A DNA stretch of 64,000 nucleotides from Cryphonectria parasitica EP155 (GCF_011745365.1 NW_024468909.1:5456001-5520000); one strand, 5' to 3'; counted from the stretch's first letter, positions 11,385 to 24,008 are shown. Program-made: numbers and translations. The notes: generated by a model from the letters alone, not told the origin.

Positions 11385-12394
11385 GTCTATCCTAATACTT
11401 TTTATGAACAGGACAGACAGGCTCTTGTCTTATGTCAAAACACACATCCTAAAAGAACTTCATGAATAAGGCAGACAAATGCCGCGCACACTCGTTCCCT
11501 GGTGGCCTTGGACTGAGTCCATGTAAGAATTGCTGCGATTACATGCGATGACGAAAGGGAAGAAAACAAAACACAGCATGATGAAAGGGGATGACGACGC
11601 AATCATGCTGGATCCCGAGGAAGATGGGGGCGGAAAAATGAGAAGAGAGAAACGATGATGATGGGCGCCATTAGAGCAAAAAAACAAAAAGAAGGTTGTC
11701 TGTTGGAGAACCAACCTGGCCTGGCCGGATGGAAAGGAACCTACACGAGTCAATTGGCCTTTGGCGTTATTTGGATAATCTTCTACTACAAGCGGCACTG
11801 TACTATTACCACCAGGACGCCCTCCCCCTATTTTGTGTTCTTCCTTTATTTGCTTGTTTTCCTTCACCCCCTTTGTTGTCATGAGCAAGAGAGAGAGAGA
11901 GAGAAATGGGAGAGGGAGAGAGGGAGACCGGGAGAGATGCCCAGGGAGGGAGAGAGAGAGCAAGCAGGGACGTGAGGTATTACGGTTGCGAGCATATATC
12001 CCCGGAGAGCAAGACTTAGCTTTATTTGCGTGTCGTGGTGTCAACAAACAGCCATTCATTCGCGAGCACACACACACACCGCCCTCTTTCTATCATTGGG
12101 AAACGTGGCTGGTGAGAAGCAAGCAGTCTGAAAGCACAGAGGTAGCTTATGGTCGCATCTGCAAGAGCTGGTTCCCCCCCGGGGGCGACCACCCTTGCCG
12201 ATGCGACCTGAAATTGAATTCAATCAAAATCACATTTGAATGCCTTAACTGCAAGAGAGAGAAATCGCTGATTCTGCCTGTGCATGCAATGATTATCTAC
12301 CACATACAACCATGACTACCGTAAACTTGATTTAAGGATCGAGTTGGTGTAAAAGCTGGACCACCTCATCAAGACTCAAAATCCTACCAGGCAC
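11385..12394. other. Convergent intergenic region
   Basis: It lies between the 3' ends of the plus-strand seven-helix gene and the minus-strand dolichyldiphosphatase gene. It contains a long purine tract (11883-11964) and otherwise nothing that looks coding; the 205-residue open frame opposite the purine tract is low-complexity. Confidence 0.5.
11883..11964. repeat. GA-rich purine tract
   Basis: About 80 bases of imperfect GAGAGA/GGGAGA in the shared 3' region of two convergent genes. Confidence 0.8.
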
Positions 12395-13495
12395 TCACTT
12401 CTTCTTTCTCGACGACCACGACTGGCCAGCAACAAGCTTCCTGTCCTCCCACTTCTCCCAGCCGGCCTGCGACAGGTCCTCGCTCACCACCAGGTCCCTG
12501 ACGCGCAGACCCCGTGCGACAGGAGACTCCAGCGCCCAGCTCAGCAGTCCCACCTCCCTGACGACATGTGTGACGGCATACCAAGCCACCGCCGACAGGG
12601 TCCCGGCCAGGGTTCCCGCGAGAACCTGTTTGACTGTGTGGTAGCCCAGGTAGACCCTGCTCCACGACACGGCGGCTGCGACGGCCAGCACAAAGACGCT
12701 GGCGACGGCGCGCTCTGTATAGGACCAGGGCCGGTGGGCATATGTCTCGACCATGACCCAGTCTGCACCCCAGGCACTCTTGTTCGTCCTCCTCCTCCTC
12801 CTCGTCCTCGTCCCAGCGGCTGTCCCATCATCATCATCACCATCATCTCCATCCCCATTCTGTTCTTGCTCCTGCTCTTGTCCCTGTCGTGATGATGATG
12901 CTGCTGCGGATCGTGCACCACCACCACCGCGAGGTCCATACCCGTGATCCGTCCAGCTGGGCGTATGCCGCATCAAGAGAAACAAGACCATAGCCACGGC
13001 CCAAAAGGCGACAAACTGCGCATGGCTGCTGGGCATGCCGTACCCCTTGCCGGTGCGGTGGATGCGCTCGGGCCGCTCCTCCTTGATGATGCGCTTCAGG
13101 GCAAAGTTGACGGCCTCGCAGGCGAGCTGGCCGGCGAACATGAGGCCTACCTCGGCCTCGCGGGTGGACCAGATCAGGGTGACGTAGACGACGCAGAGGG
13201 CCTGGGGGACGAGGGCGAGCCAGGCGCAGAGGTACGAGATGTGGTCGGAGGGGTCCTGTGGAAAGAAAAAGAAGAGTGAGTGAGTGAATTGGGAAGAAGA
13301 CAAGTCGACAATTGGGGGGAGGGGGTTTAGAATGACAGATGTTTGTGGAGAAAGAGGCGGAGGAGGGGGAAAGAGGGCGTGGTAAGACAGAGCTAGAGGG
13401 GATTGAGACGCCTTCTAGGAGGCCTGTTCTAGCGGTACACTTACATAGTAGACGTGGGTGAGGGAGAGAGACGCCAGAGGAATGTCGTCGGCCAT
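12395..13495 (-). CDS. cax4: Dolichyldiphosphatase (Cax4/Cwh8/DOLPP1 family, PAP2 fold)
   Basis: Two exons on the minus strand, 13495-13445 and 13255-12395, give 303 residues; the donor is GTAAGT and the acceptor CACAG. The family hydrolyses dolichyl pyrophosphate on the lumenal side of the ER so the lipid can be reused in N-glycosylation. The three phosphatase motifs are visible: KRIIKEERP (Lys71, Arg78, Pro79), PSSH (92-95, His95) and SRVYLGYH (Ser216, Arg217, His223). The N-terminus SLTHVYYDPSDHISYL is also characteristic. Residues about 118-177, between motifs 2 and 3, are a low-complexity insert rich in Gly, Gln-Glu, Asp and Arg that is not part of the usual fold. Upstream the start lies in ACGATGGCC. 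Confidence 0.92.
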
Positions 13496-13947
13496 CGTGG
13501 CTTGGGGGTTTTGTTTCAAGGGTTGAGGAACGGTTGGTCGATTGGGGAGGGTGAATGCATTGCTTCCTTGGCCCTGGGAACCGGTGAGGAAAGTGGCCTG
13601 CCTATGAAAGGGAGGGAGGGGGAGAGAGAGAGAGAGAGGTGAGGAGTGGGAGGAGATGTGCAAAAAAGCTGTAAGCGTACTTGGGTTTTCTGATGAAGCT
13701 CGAATTCGAAACGTCACAACAACGACGTATAGGTTGTTGTTAACTTGGAAAAGTGACATCGTTGTGGCGCACTGTGGCTAGGGGAATGTGGCGGGTGGGG
13801 TAGCTATACGCCTGCTCGCCCCCCCCCCCCCCCTCAAAAAAAAAAAAAGGAAATAAGAAAACAAATAGGCAATAGAAGAAAAGATAGCACTCGAAGATCA
13901 TGTGGAATTTGTGTAGCAATGTATCGCATCAAGTCATATGATGGCCT
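13496..13947. other. Short region between dolichyldiphosphatase and the DUF2011-like gene
   Basis: It holds the promoter of the former and the 3' end of the latter, both on the minus strand. A run of about 15 C followed by about 13 A (13819-13848) is the only notable element. Confidence 0.5.
13819..13848. repeat. Poly-C then poly-A run
   Basis: Fifteen or so C residues, CT, then thirteen or so A residues. Such runs are hard to sequence, so the exact lengths are uncertain. Confidence 0.75.
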
Positions 13948-13978
13948 TTATTCATCTGAGCCAGTCTCCGAGCCAGAG

Positions 13979-14018
<40 letters not shown>

Positions 14019-14982
14019 AACCTCCTTCCTGGCCCTTGGCAGCCATCTTCCTTTCCCTCTCCTTGGCCCTGCGTTTCAATTTCTTCTCCCTATTGAGCCT
14101 CTTCTTCTTCTCCATCAAGTGCTCCTCTTTAGACATCTTGTGCTTCTCCTGTGCCTCACGCTTCTCCTTCTCGGCCTTGATCCTGATCCGCATGGCTATC
14201 CTCCGCTTCTTGCCAGGCCGTTTGCTCTTCTCTGCCTGCCCTTGTTCGTCCTTGTCGTCTTCATCTGCAACACCATGTTGTATAGGCTGGATAGATGTGA
14301 TCTTCACATCATTCAGACCCCCTCTCGCGGCTTTCCCCAGGGGGCGCACCATCTTGATGACCCTCCATGGCCTCTCCAGGCCCCAGGCCCGTTTCCTCGC
14401 GCCCAGCAGGATCTCATCCCCCGTCAGGGCCGAGCAGCGATACCTCTCCAGCTGCTCTGCCGTCGGCTCCCCTGCCACATAGTACTCGATGGGCCGCCGG
14501 GGCACTGTGAACCCACCTTCACCCTGCTCTGCCTCCCCGTCATCAGAGGCAGCCAGGACCACCTTTGACGGCGCAGTGGTCTTTGCAGAGGTGGCGAAGA
14601 GCCGAAACTCAAATTCCTCCTCGTGTTTCTCCTCCTCCTCTGGCGGCGCCTGTCCCTCAGCAACTGCTGGTTCTGAGGACTGCCTGGGGTCGGGCGTCGG
14701 GGCAGACAGGTCGAGGCCCAGCAGCCTCGAGAGCCGCTCGTTCAGCCTCGCCCGCACCTCGTCGTCTTCCTTGTCCTCCTCCTCTCTAGCAGCGGCGTCA
14801 TCGCCCTGGCTGTGACTTCCGGCATCAGAGGACGAGCTGTACAGCTCATCGCGCCGTACCCTAGACCATGCACGTCTGTTCAGCCCACCATGACTCCCCT
14901 TTCCTGCCCCAATCAATTACCCACTAGGAAACACGGGGACCTACCTCTTCGCATTCGGGACCTCGAAGGGTCCGGATGACAT
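13948..14982 (-). CDS. DUF2011-like basic coiled-coil protein
   Basis: Two exons, 14982-14945 and 14875-13948, give 321 residues. The first exon encodes MSSGPFEVPNAK and the split codon restores Arg to read KRRAWSRVRRDELY; the GTAGGT donor and ACAG acceptor enclose a 69-base intron. The middle is acidic (EEEDKEDDEVRARLNERL) and the C-terminal third is a long Lys/Arg/Glu helix (KPGKKRRIAMRIRIKAEKEK and onward) with probable nuclear localisation signals. It ends with a polyalanine run of about 12 residues and an acidic tail. The layout resembles the fungal DUF2011 family, whose function is not known to me; a nuclear or nucleolar role is a guess from the basic helix. Assignment to DUF2011 is from memory. 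Confidence 0.75.
13979..14019. repeat. CTG/CAG repeat encoding polyalanine
   Basis: About 13 perfect TGC/GCA units inside the minus-strand DUF2011-like gene, read as alanine (GCA). Length polymorphism between strains is likely. Confidence 0.9.
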
Positions 14983-15024
14983 TGCAGTAGTCCGACTCGA
15001 CCAACACACCCCTCACTCTCTCGC

Positions 15025-15060
<36 letters not shown>

Positions 15061-18000
15061 TCTTCTCCACCTCCGAGATATTATCTCGCACCTCGGAGCT
15101 CCGGGCGCCCTTGTGGCAGGGGTTTCACGGGCCAGCCCTGGTCAAATAAGGATGGGATTTGTGGATTTTATGTGACTGGGTCCCCTTGATGCTTACGACT
15201 CGTTTTACTCCTGGATCTGTTGAGGTTTTGGTTTGTATGAAAATCTTGGGTGTTTTGGATTCAATGGTTGATGCATAGGGAGATTGTAGGTACGTTGGAT
15301 GGTTCGCGGAGATTTGGCTGCCGTTGTTCCCAACGAAGGAGAAGGAACGTCTGCAGAGATTCCTTTCCAGGGTAAGGCAAGGATAGCCATGTCGTGAGAT
15401 ATCGCACAGCTGCCACCAGCTGTGAGGTATTGGGAGACTGCTGACCTAATCATGTACAAAGAACACGGCCCCACCAGAGCCACTAGGTATTGGATACAGG
15501 ACGGCCTTGGGCCCCCAACTTGGAAGGTTCAGCTCTCACTCACACCGCCAGCTCCCCAGCTGTTGTGTCCATCCAATCCATTATCAATCAACTTGGTCAT
15601 CCACAATTCTCTTTTCTCATGACATTGCCTGTCTCTTTTGATGCAGACAAGGTTAGGATATGGCCCACTCTCGGTCTATAATCTGTTCATTTTCTTTTTT
15701 TTTTTCTCCATCAAGGATGAAACCGAGCTCGACATTTCCCTTGCAGCAGTCGTGTTCGCGATGGTCAATGGGGGCCATGGTCCGAAGCCTCCTCACCCAA
15801 CCGTCATCCTCCCCCCCCCCCCCTCTCTCTCTTTTCCTTTTCCCCTCTCCATAACCTCCCCTGCTGAAGGTTATTTTTACTTTTTATGTTTCTTCACTTC
15901 CTTACCTGGCCTCCCGTCGAGTAAAAAGCGACCTAACAATGTGACTTATGCAAAGCGGAACACAAACGGCACACACGCCCAACCTTGACTCTCCTTCCCC
16001 ATTCCTCCTCCGCCTTACTCGTGTTTGGCCCCCTCCCCCCGGCCTTCTGCATGATGAGATAAGACGAGACAATCATTGTACTCTTGATAGGGTGTTCCAA
16101 GGGAGAGAGGGAGGGGGTTCTGGACATGTACTATGCATGCAAGGTATTCCAACAATAGCGCACGGACGACAGACAGATGTGTTTAACTTACCCCCCCTGC
16201 TTGCGATACCAACTCCGAAGCTACTCCGCCTCCACATCCCGTCCGGGGGCGGTCCGGAGAAGCAAGTCCTCGGCCCCGAGCATGGAGCAAAGAGAGAGGT
16301 GGTGAGAGGAGGAGGCAATACTTGGGAACCACTCCACACTGTGGCCAAAAGGACATTGGCCGTCTATTCTACAGGGTGTTCTTGTAGCGGCGGGTCCGTG
16401 GGCGTGTACAGAGAGGTACAAGTTATTTCCCCTGGCTTTGACTTGGGTCGTTGGACCCGACCCCTGGATGCTGTTGTCTGTGCGTGTGCGCGCGTGAGTG
16501 TGCTTGTTGGCGTGCCTTGAAGTTGGTGACAAGGCTTCAGCGACGGCTACGGTAGAAGGAGAAGCAGCAGGGCTGACGAGGCTCACAAGGGACGAGTAAG
16601 AGAGCACCAGGTATGTTCATTTGGTAACCTTCCTATTCTGCCGCAGCAGCGTCCCTGCGGGATACAGGAAGAAATGGCCAGCCACTTGTCCCCTCGGGAC
16701 ATCTCCCGCGGCTATTCACCAAGTACGGCGTTGGTGATGGTACGCCTGCTGTTTCTCTTGCACCCGATGCTCGACAGACAGCCTTGGTCCTCTCATTTGA
16801 CCCCTGGTGGTTCTCTCCTCCACCAATTGAGTCCCTCTGCAACTAGAAACACAAACACACAGACATACCACAGCGGAAAGAAGCAGACGAAGCAGAAAAA
16901 ACACACGTTGTGGCCCTCCGACTGATGATGATGATGATGATCGAGCCGTGACCGGATATCCGAACAATGGAAGACTTGACAAACGACGTATATATCTCCA
17001 GCGGCAGTTACCTGATCTTTCCCATTATTTCCCCTCCCACACTTTCCCTTGACCCCCTCTCCTCCTTTGCTTTGTCGGCCTCCTCTTTCCCGCAACCCGC
17101 TGTTCCCTTCTCTATCATGGAGTAATTCAAACACCATTGTGCATGGAATGCATGCATGCTTCCTGGGTACATTTCCCGCCCAGGTCCCTTTGTCCCTAGA
17201 TTTCTCCCTCAAGGAATATTCACAAAAAAAGCCTCGGTGCCGCAAGGGATACCAGAATGTCCACCTTGAAACGCGCACCTAAAAGTCCGCCGGGTATGCA
17301 GCCTTTCCCTATGTTTGCTCATGCACCTCGTCATGTTCCTCGAGAGAGAGAGGAAATGGGACTCTCCACCTTCTCTGCCCCCCTCCCTCCTCCCCCCTCC
17401 CCCCCTCTCTCTCATTCCCATCCATTCCTCGTGTCCCTCCAAAGTGTGGAAAAAGAGAAAGAAAAAGAAGCCGAAGCAAAATAAACGAAACATCAAACAA
17501 AATCCGTCGATCAAATTGGTATCCGAAATGAATGGGTTGGGGGGGGGGGGGGTTGAATATGAAGATTTCGCAATATATAGCACGAAAGCAAACGGGAAAG
17601 GGGTTTGCAAGTATGCCCCTCCCCGGAGGCCTGGTCGCGCCAGACGAAGGAAGAAAAGAAACGAATTAAAAGAAGCAAAACAAGGGAGGCGTCAACCAGC
17701 AGAGAATGCCCAACGCCAGCCTGTGCGCCGGTTATTTCATGTGGATTGTGATTGAGCGTGCAAACAAAATGTGAGGGCATGGAAGAAAAACGCGCAGCCG
17801 TAGGTATTCTCGAAGGAATTATGTGTACAAAAAAAGGCGGTGGTCTCCTATGTGTGGGGGATTTGCACAGGTCCGAAAGGAGGCTTCAAAGTCGGGCACG
17901 GCTGGTGGTGTTATGTTTGAGGGATGAATGGTTCGGTTGGCATGTCAGGCCGAATTTCCCACGTCTCTTCCTTTCATGGCACATGAGAGAGGAAAGACAG

Positions 18001-18242
18001 AGGAAACAGAGAGAGAAAATTCTCTGGTTCAACCATAGTTGGCAGTCCTCTCTTTTCCCACCCTCTTCCCCTCTCTTTGGTACGTCTCCCCCTCCGTCCC
18101 TGCATCTTTCTGGAGCGAGAGAGACTTTGACCGCCACTTGGGATATCGCTACCCCTCGTTGTGGTAGCCAAATACCCCTTCTCGCCTATCGCTGTGCTGT
18201 CTGCCAACACAGCATGGTTCAAGTTTGTGCGTTGGTAAGCCC
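14983..18242. other. 3.3 kb intergenic region
   Basis: It contains the promoter of the DUF2011-like gene, with a (CT)n tract at 15028-15056, and the 3' flank of vib-1. Several C/G-runs (near 15811, 17387, 17540) and pyrimidine stretches are present. Open frames on both strands are short and low-complexity; no gene is supported. Confidence 0.5.
15028..15056. repeat. CT microsatellite upstream of the DUF2011-like gene
   Basis: A near-perfect (CT)n of about 14 units, roughly 50 bases upstream of the minus-strand start codon, so GA in the sense direction. Confidence 0.9.
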
Positions 18243-20646
18243 TTACGATGTGTTCCACGAGTAGTGGCCCACCGCCTGGCCGGGATACACAGGCGCCGCA
18301 GGAGCATGCGGGTCGTTCTTGACGCCTGCCGAGGTCTTGTACTGCTCCGTCGAGTAAGAGTACGAAGGCCTGTGCTCTCCATTGGCATAGGTTGGCGCGC
18401 TCGACTCGCCCGCTGTTGTGGTCCACGAGGCGGAAGGGGGATAGTAGTCCCGCGGGGGCTGGGCGGCCGTGTTGGACGACGGCGCGGCGCCGCTGTCGGG
18501 CGCGGCGGCCGAGGTCGAGTAGGAGTGGTGCTGCGAGGTGCCGGGGCTGATCTCGGCCGAGGTGCTACTTATGCTGCCGTAGGCGGGAGGGCCGTATCGG
18601 TACTCGTTAGACGACTCGGTGCTCGATATCGACGCGGCGTGGATCGATGGGTGGCTCGGGTGGCGCGGGCTCTTGGACGGCCGTGGGTTGGCGTCGTCTA
18701 CGTACCGTGGCACGCTGAGGCCGCTGGTTGCTGTGGCGGTGGCGGAGAGGGGTGCCGGCGCTGTGGACGTCTGGACGTACGAGGCATACTGCGTTCGTAT
18801 TGGGGGTGCTTGTGACGACGCGCCTGCTGTGGCGTGCTGTCCTGGCTGGTCGCTGGAGACCATGGACAGCTGCATGGACGGCATCGAGGTGGGGAGGTGA
18901 GACGGCAGTTCTTGGGCTTCGGTGGCGTATCCTGGTGTGCCCGACAGTGGCAGCTTCTGGTATGGGTCGGATGCGATGGTCGTCGCTGGATAAGTCGATG
19001 GGCCCGAGGCGGGCGCCATGTTTGGATTCCATGATGTTGGATATGAACTGCGCCGCTGTCAGCTCATCAAAAGTTCGACCACGTTAAATCATTTTCGATC
19101 AATTTCACTCCTCCCCACCCCCCCCCCTTTCTTTCGACAAAACAAGGATGAGACAGAGAGAGAGAGTCCCATCAAGTCTCTTCCCCGCCTATCACGCTTG
19201 TCCTCCTCCTTTCCATCCTCCTCCTTTCTGTGGGTTCGGCTTCATGGGGAATTGAGACAACTTACTTTGATCGCATACTTGCCATCGGGCTTGCTGGCAT
19301 CTTAGTGGGTGCAGTAAAGGTGAAGGCAGTCCGCGGTAGCTCTATATTCATAGGCCTTCCTTTGGAGTCCTGAGTCTTGACCGACAGAGGTCCTGCCACG
19401 ATCCCCAGTCCCGTCTCCACCAGCGCCTGGCCTCTCGACCCAGCGCTGGAGCCCAGGAGCGGGATCTCCTTTCTCGCCTGGAAATTTCGAGGGCTGCGTC
19501 CTCGCACGACGATTGGTGCCGTCTGTGCCTCTGAGAGCACGGCCTTGGCGCCGTTCGCCAGGGTTGCCATCACCTTCAGGTGCACCACAAAGTGCTGCTG
19601 GAGCTCTTTTCTCCTTCCATTGTTTGCCGTCGCACTGGAAAGAAAAAAAAAAGAGACTCTTTGTTAGCATACTAGTTCTCTCTTTGTCTCCCTCTTCTCC
19701 CTCTCTACCGCTTGCTTGCTGGTCATGAGAACAGTGTCCTGCAGGATCAACAAACAGCAATAACAACGCGTTCTTCTTACATTCGAAATTGGAGACGTCG
19801 CCACCCGACTGGGTAGACTGCGTACTCTCCCTCAGACTCGCTCCCGTCGTCTTGGAAGGGAATGAGCGGTAGGGACGATGGCTCCTGGTCGGGGGCCTGG
19901 TTGACCTCTGGCGAGTTGGGTGGAGGCGTCTTCCAGGGAATCACAATCAGGCGCACGGGATGACCGTCGACGGACTCAATGGCTGAGATGGTCACCTCGG
20001 TAGCGCTGACAGGCACGGTTTCTCCCGTCTCCGTGATGACAGACATTGGGCCCCTCGGCGTGATCAGCGAGCCGCTGACCTGGAAGAGGTTCCGCCGGTA
20101 GCAGGTCAACTCCGGCTGCAGCACGCTGCCGTCGTTGTTGGTGGTGGGCATCTCGGACAGGAAGAACATGCCGTGCAGCTGGGCCGTCAGCTCGAGCTGC
20201 TGGATGCGCCCGTGGCCGTCGAGGATGGTGAGCTTGTCGGGCACCTTCCGGAACGACAGGAGCTTGTGGTCGTGGCCGACGCCGAGCTTGGTGCCGTCGT
20301 CGCGCAGGTCCTGCACGATCTCCTGGTACGGGGGCTGCTCGGTGGCCGAGTACGGCCTCTTGAGGCTGGGGAAACTCTGGTGGCTCGTCAGGGAGTGCTG
20401 TTGTGCATGACGCTCGTAGGGGTCAGCGGCCGAGTCGTCCTGGGAGTAGCGGCTGTATGAGGAGTACTGCGAGTGGTGGTCCACGCTGCCCCAACCACCC
20501 TGCCTCGGCCGCCCTGACTGCGGCGAGTTCGAGCCCGTACTCGAGAGCCCTGCGTCCGCCGCGTGACTGGGGCGGCTTGTCGACATCTGCACCGGACTGC
20601 CGTACCAGAGATTGTGTTGCGACGCCGGCTCCTTCAACTCTGCCAT
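18243..20646 (-). CDS. vib-1: Ndt80/PhoG-domain transcription factor, VIB-1/XprG homologue
   Basis: Three exons on the minus strand (20646-19781, 19634-19266, 19047-18243) give 679 residues. The Ndt80-type DNA-binding domain spans roughly 110-350 and includes LLSFRKVPDKLTILDGHGR, LELTAQLHGMFFLSE, ELTCYRRNLFQVSG, SAIESVDGHPVRLIVIPWK, VGWRRLQFRIATANNGRRK and RGRSPRNFQARKEIPLLGSS. These match Neurospora VIB-1 and Aspergillus XprG, regulators of vegetative incompatibility and cell death, extracellular proteases and carbon responses. The N-terminus and the Ser/Pro/Tyr-rich C-terminal 270 residues look disordered and activator-like. Start choice: ATG at 20646 sits in CACCATGG; an in-frame ATG lies at 20673, but an acceptor-like ACTTACGCAG ends just before the chosen ATG, suggesting a 5'UTR intron that removes the upstream one. 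Donors are GTAAGA and GTAAGT. A GTAAGG at the stop codon could be another donor, so the very C-terminus is less sure. Confidence 0.92.
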
Positions 20647-21329
20647 GGTGACTGCGTAAGTTGCGGTGCACATGGGAACATATCTCGCTCAGCAGGAAGA
20701 ATTGCTGAACCTCTTCTTCTTCTTTTTTTTTGGGGGGGGGGGGGGGAGGGTTTTGTCTTCCTGGATCTGTGGACTTTGGTTGGGAGAGTCGACGCGGTCG
20801 TAAAGAGAAAACAAGAAGAAGAAAGGCTGGCCTGGGGGGGGGGGTATGTGTTATAGCACGCCGTCGCCACCTGATGTCCCACGTCCACTAAAAGGTTGGG
20901 GAAATATATCGGATTCAGCCACACACACAGACACACACATAGAGACGGCCCAAGCGCGACCGTTACAATAGCTGATTTTCCTTCTTCTTCTTCTTCTCCT
21001 CCTTCTCTTCCTATAGGAGAACCAAAGCTGGACTCGCCACGCAAAGTTCGAGGGGATCTGCGACTTGTATACAGCCTTGTCGCCCAGGCAGTTGAGACAG
21101 GATGAGGTTGAATGTTCCCAACAGACGAAACGGAGAGATGTAAGTTAGCATGGAGTGAACGAGTGGCCCTACCAAAGGTCTGCAGAAAACAAGTGGTACT
21201 TGTATGGAAATGATACGGTAGATATTGGTGGGGGGGAGTTTTTATGAAAGCCGCCGGCACTATCCTGGGGGTGGAGCAGGGCCGATGGGGCCAGCAGCGG
21301 CAGCAGTAGCAGGCTCTCTCTTCTCTCCT

Positions 21330-21333
<4 letters not shown>

Positions 21334-21364
<31 letters not shown>

Positions 21365-21435
21365 CTCTTTTGCTCTCTCCCTCCCATGCACACCCACACC
21401 CACCACACACACACACACACACCCACACACACACA
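21334..21435. repeat. Compound CT and CA microsatellite
   Basis: (CT)n at 21334-21362 followed by a CA-rich tract at 21389-21435, about 700 bases upstream of the vib-1 start codon. Confidence 0.88.
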
Positions 21436-22436
21436 GACGGGCAACGGGCGGCCACGGTCAGGGGTGTATGGTGATTGAGGAGCCAGGAAGTGGATAACAG
21501 GGGCAAGTAGTGAGTTCTTTGACGGTGGACCGCACTTAGGGCCAGAGATGCACACAATCGAGGGCAGCTCTCCTGTGTTTAGTATACTGTACAGTACGTA
21601 TCCGTATGTACATGTAACCGTACAGGGAAGGAGAAGGGAGGCCGCGGCGATCTGGCAGGTGAGCAGCAGGGGGTTGCTGTGAGTTGAGATACTTACGGCA
21701 TATGGAATACAACGTGAGCCCACCTTACTATGGAGGTCGGCCGGACGGACATGTACATCGCAAGGTCTGCCCCTCCCCTTTCCTCCACCCTCCTCTCTGG
21801 CCAGGCGCCTTGTCGCGGTACTATGGTACCAACTTTCTCTCCCATAGGGTGCGCCAGGGTCTTTCAAGATACTTCTTCTCTCCTGGTTGAAGAATTAAAA
21901 CAATTAAAAGTTAGAGAAGTCAGATGGCTGGTACCTGTAACAACAAATTCTCCAAGAAGACTAGCACTTACCCTTGAAATAAATAAAAAATTAGAAAAAA
22001 AAATTGCGGCCGACTGCCCTGAACGTTTGACCGAAGGCGGGCAAAAAAAAAAAAGTGGGAACTCAGCAGCAGCAGCAGTAGTGACAGCAGTAGTAGCAGC
22101 AGCAGCAGGAAATATTGATTGCATCAGGGGGCCTTTGGGGCGCTAGGGGATCCGAGCATAAAGTTTGTGAATTCATTGGACTGGCCAAACACTTGCCGTC
22201 TTCCCTGAAATGTTCTGCCGAAGGATCAAGGAACTCCTGGCTAGTGGGCCACAACCATGCAACCCAGGACCTGGGCCAGAGTGGATCGGAGATAGATGCA
22301 AGACAGAGCTCACCCGCGCGACCCCTCCAGCAGGCTCTGTCTGGACCGACCGCGTCGCATATAAGACGGTATCGTATCTGCACGACGAGGGGTAGAAGAC
22401 GTGCCGCGGAAATTACCAACGAACCCCTCCCCTCTT

Positions 22437-22634
22437 CTCTCTCTCTCTCTCTCTCTCTTTTGGACGAGACGAGGAGCAACAAAAAGAGGAAGAAGAAGAA
22501 AGACGGCCTGCTGCTGGAGGATGTGCTGCCCGTCTGCAACCCGGTGGGAATCGGATGAAAAGGTGGAAGATTGGCTTGACGCTCTCCTCCCTCCTTTACT
22601 TTCTCTCGGTCTCTCTCTCTCTGTGTGTGCGTGC

Positions 22635-22667
<33 letters not shown>
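22437..22667. repeat. CT and GT microsatellite cluster
   Basis: CT tract at about 22437-22459, another near 22605-22622, then an almost perfect GT tract to 22667. This is the densest simple-repeat cluster in the vib-1 upstream region. Confidence 0.88.
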
Positions 22668-22669
<2 letters not shown>

Positions 22670-24008
22670 AACTTTCTCCAGTGGCTCTTTGCTCTCTCTC
22701 TCTCTCTATCAGAACCAACTCCGGAAGGCTGGGGTCCTTTCGCGCTCATGGAGCTCGGTGCAGTTCCTGGCCCCCCTTGTCCTTTCGAGGAGCGCAGGGG
22801 TATGTGATTCGAGCAAAAAAAAACCCGACAAGCTCATCGAGGCTGCAGGCCCGCCAATTTTCTCGACGACCGTTGGGCCAGACGGGCGATAGGTGATCAA
22901 AACGGAATGGTATGGCGGGCATGGGGGCCGGGCAAAACAAAATTCGGTTCACGAGATTGCTCAAGACCAGGGGCTTCGAGTAAGAGGGTGGGTGATTGTT
23001 TTCTCGGTGGAGAATTGCAGAAAAATAGGACCAGGGGTGGCAGTCAGGGGTGTCCCAGTAGCTGTGTCTGCTTTATGAGAGTGTAAGTTGAGAGGGTACA
23101 TGCTACAACTGTGGTACTACTCCGCACCGTAGCATGGCATGTACGTACCGTAGTACTATGGTAGTTAGTAGTGAGTGGTAGCAGCGGCAGCAGCCAGAGC
23201 CGGCTCCTCCTCTTTTTCTCTTCTCCCACCCCACCCCCTTTCTCCCCAATCCAGTAACAGAGAAGGGAGACACTCTCCTGATGAGGCCAGATAGGTCGCA
23301 CGGTAATGGTCAAGCCTTGTTATGTGCGTGTACACACACACAGTATATTTATATGTGTATATATACCTCAAGACTTAATGTCTTAGACCTCGGGTTATAG
23401 CGGCACCGTTCTGTAGGTGCGATGGAGGTTCGGAGACTGCGCAGCAGAGAGACAAACAGAGAGACTGCTCATGCGCCTCTCCATGTGCAGACGAGGCACT
23501 GCACATGCTAGGGGTGGGATAAGAAGAACATGACCTTACTGAACAACATACCGTGCTGCCATCGCACTGTGTGTGTAGGGTACATGGACTATGGCCCAGC
23601 AGCACCGCTTAGCAGGATCTGGTCCTGTCCTTGTGAGTGACACGGGTATGCAGCTTTTGGCAGAGGTTAATCCGACACACCCTGCCCCAAAATTCGATGA
23701 GCGGGTGCAGCGTGACCATTATGGCAGACACAGGCGACGGCAGAGAGTGTTTGGAGGTCGCATACCTCGCGAGGGCCCGCACCCACCTCGGCTTTTGGAA
23801 GGGGTTTAAAGGGGGGGGGTGTAGGAGGGGAGATGAGACGTGAGGCATTCGAGCCAATTGTGCGAGACCACCAAACCATGAGCAGGCTCATTCTTCGACC
23901 TCCCAAAAGGGGTCACGCACAGCTCAATGCTGCCGACCTCGTCTGTGTTTGCACATCTCAAGGCTGGTGGGCGGGTGTAATGTCTGTGCGATGGAAAGGC
24001 GTCAATCA

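Noticed and set aside
11460..12077. Open frame of 205 codons on the minus strand
   Set aside because: Low-complexity Ser/Leu/Pro translation of a purine tract between two convergent genes.
18243..20646. Velvet-family regulator
   Set aside because: The flanking disordered regions looked velvet-like, but the core matches the Ndt80/PhoG domain of VIB-1 instead.
20634..21557. Open frame of 307 codons on the minus strand upstream of vib-1
   Set aside because: It consists of microsatellite translation (repeated RE, CV, E runs) and overlaps the vib-1 start out of frame; no domain.
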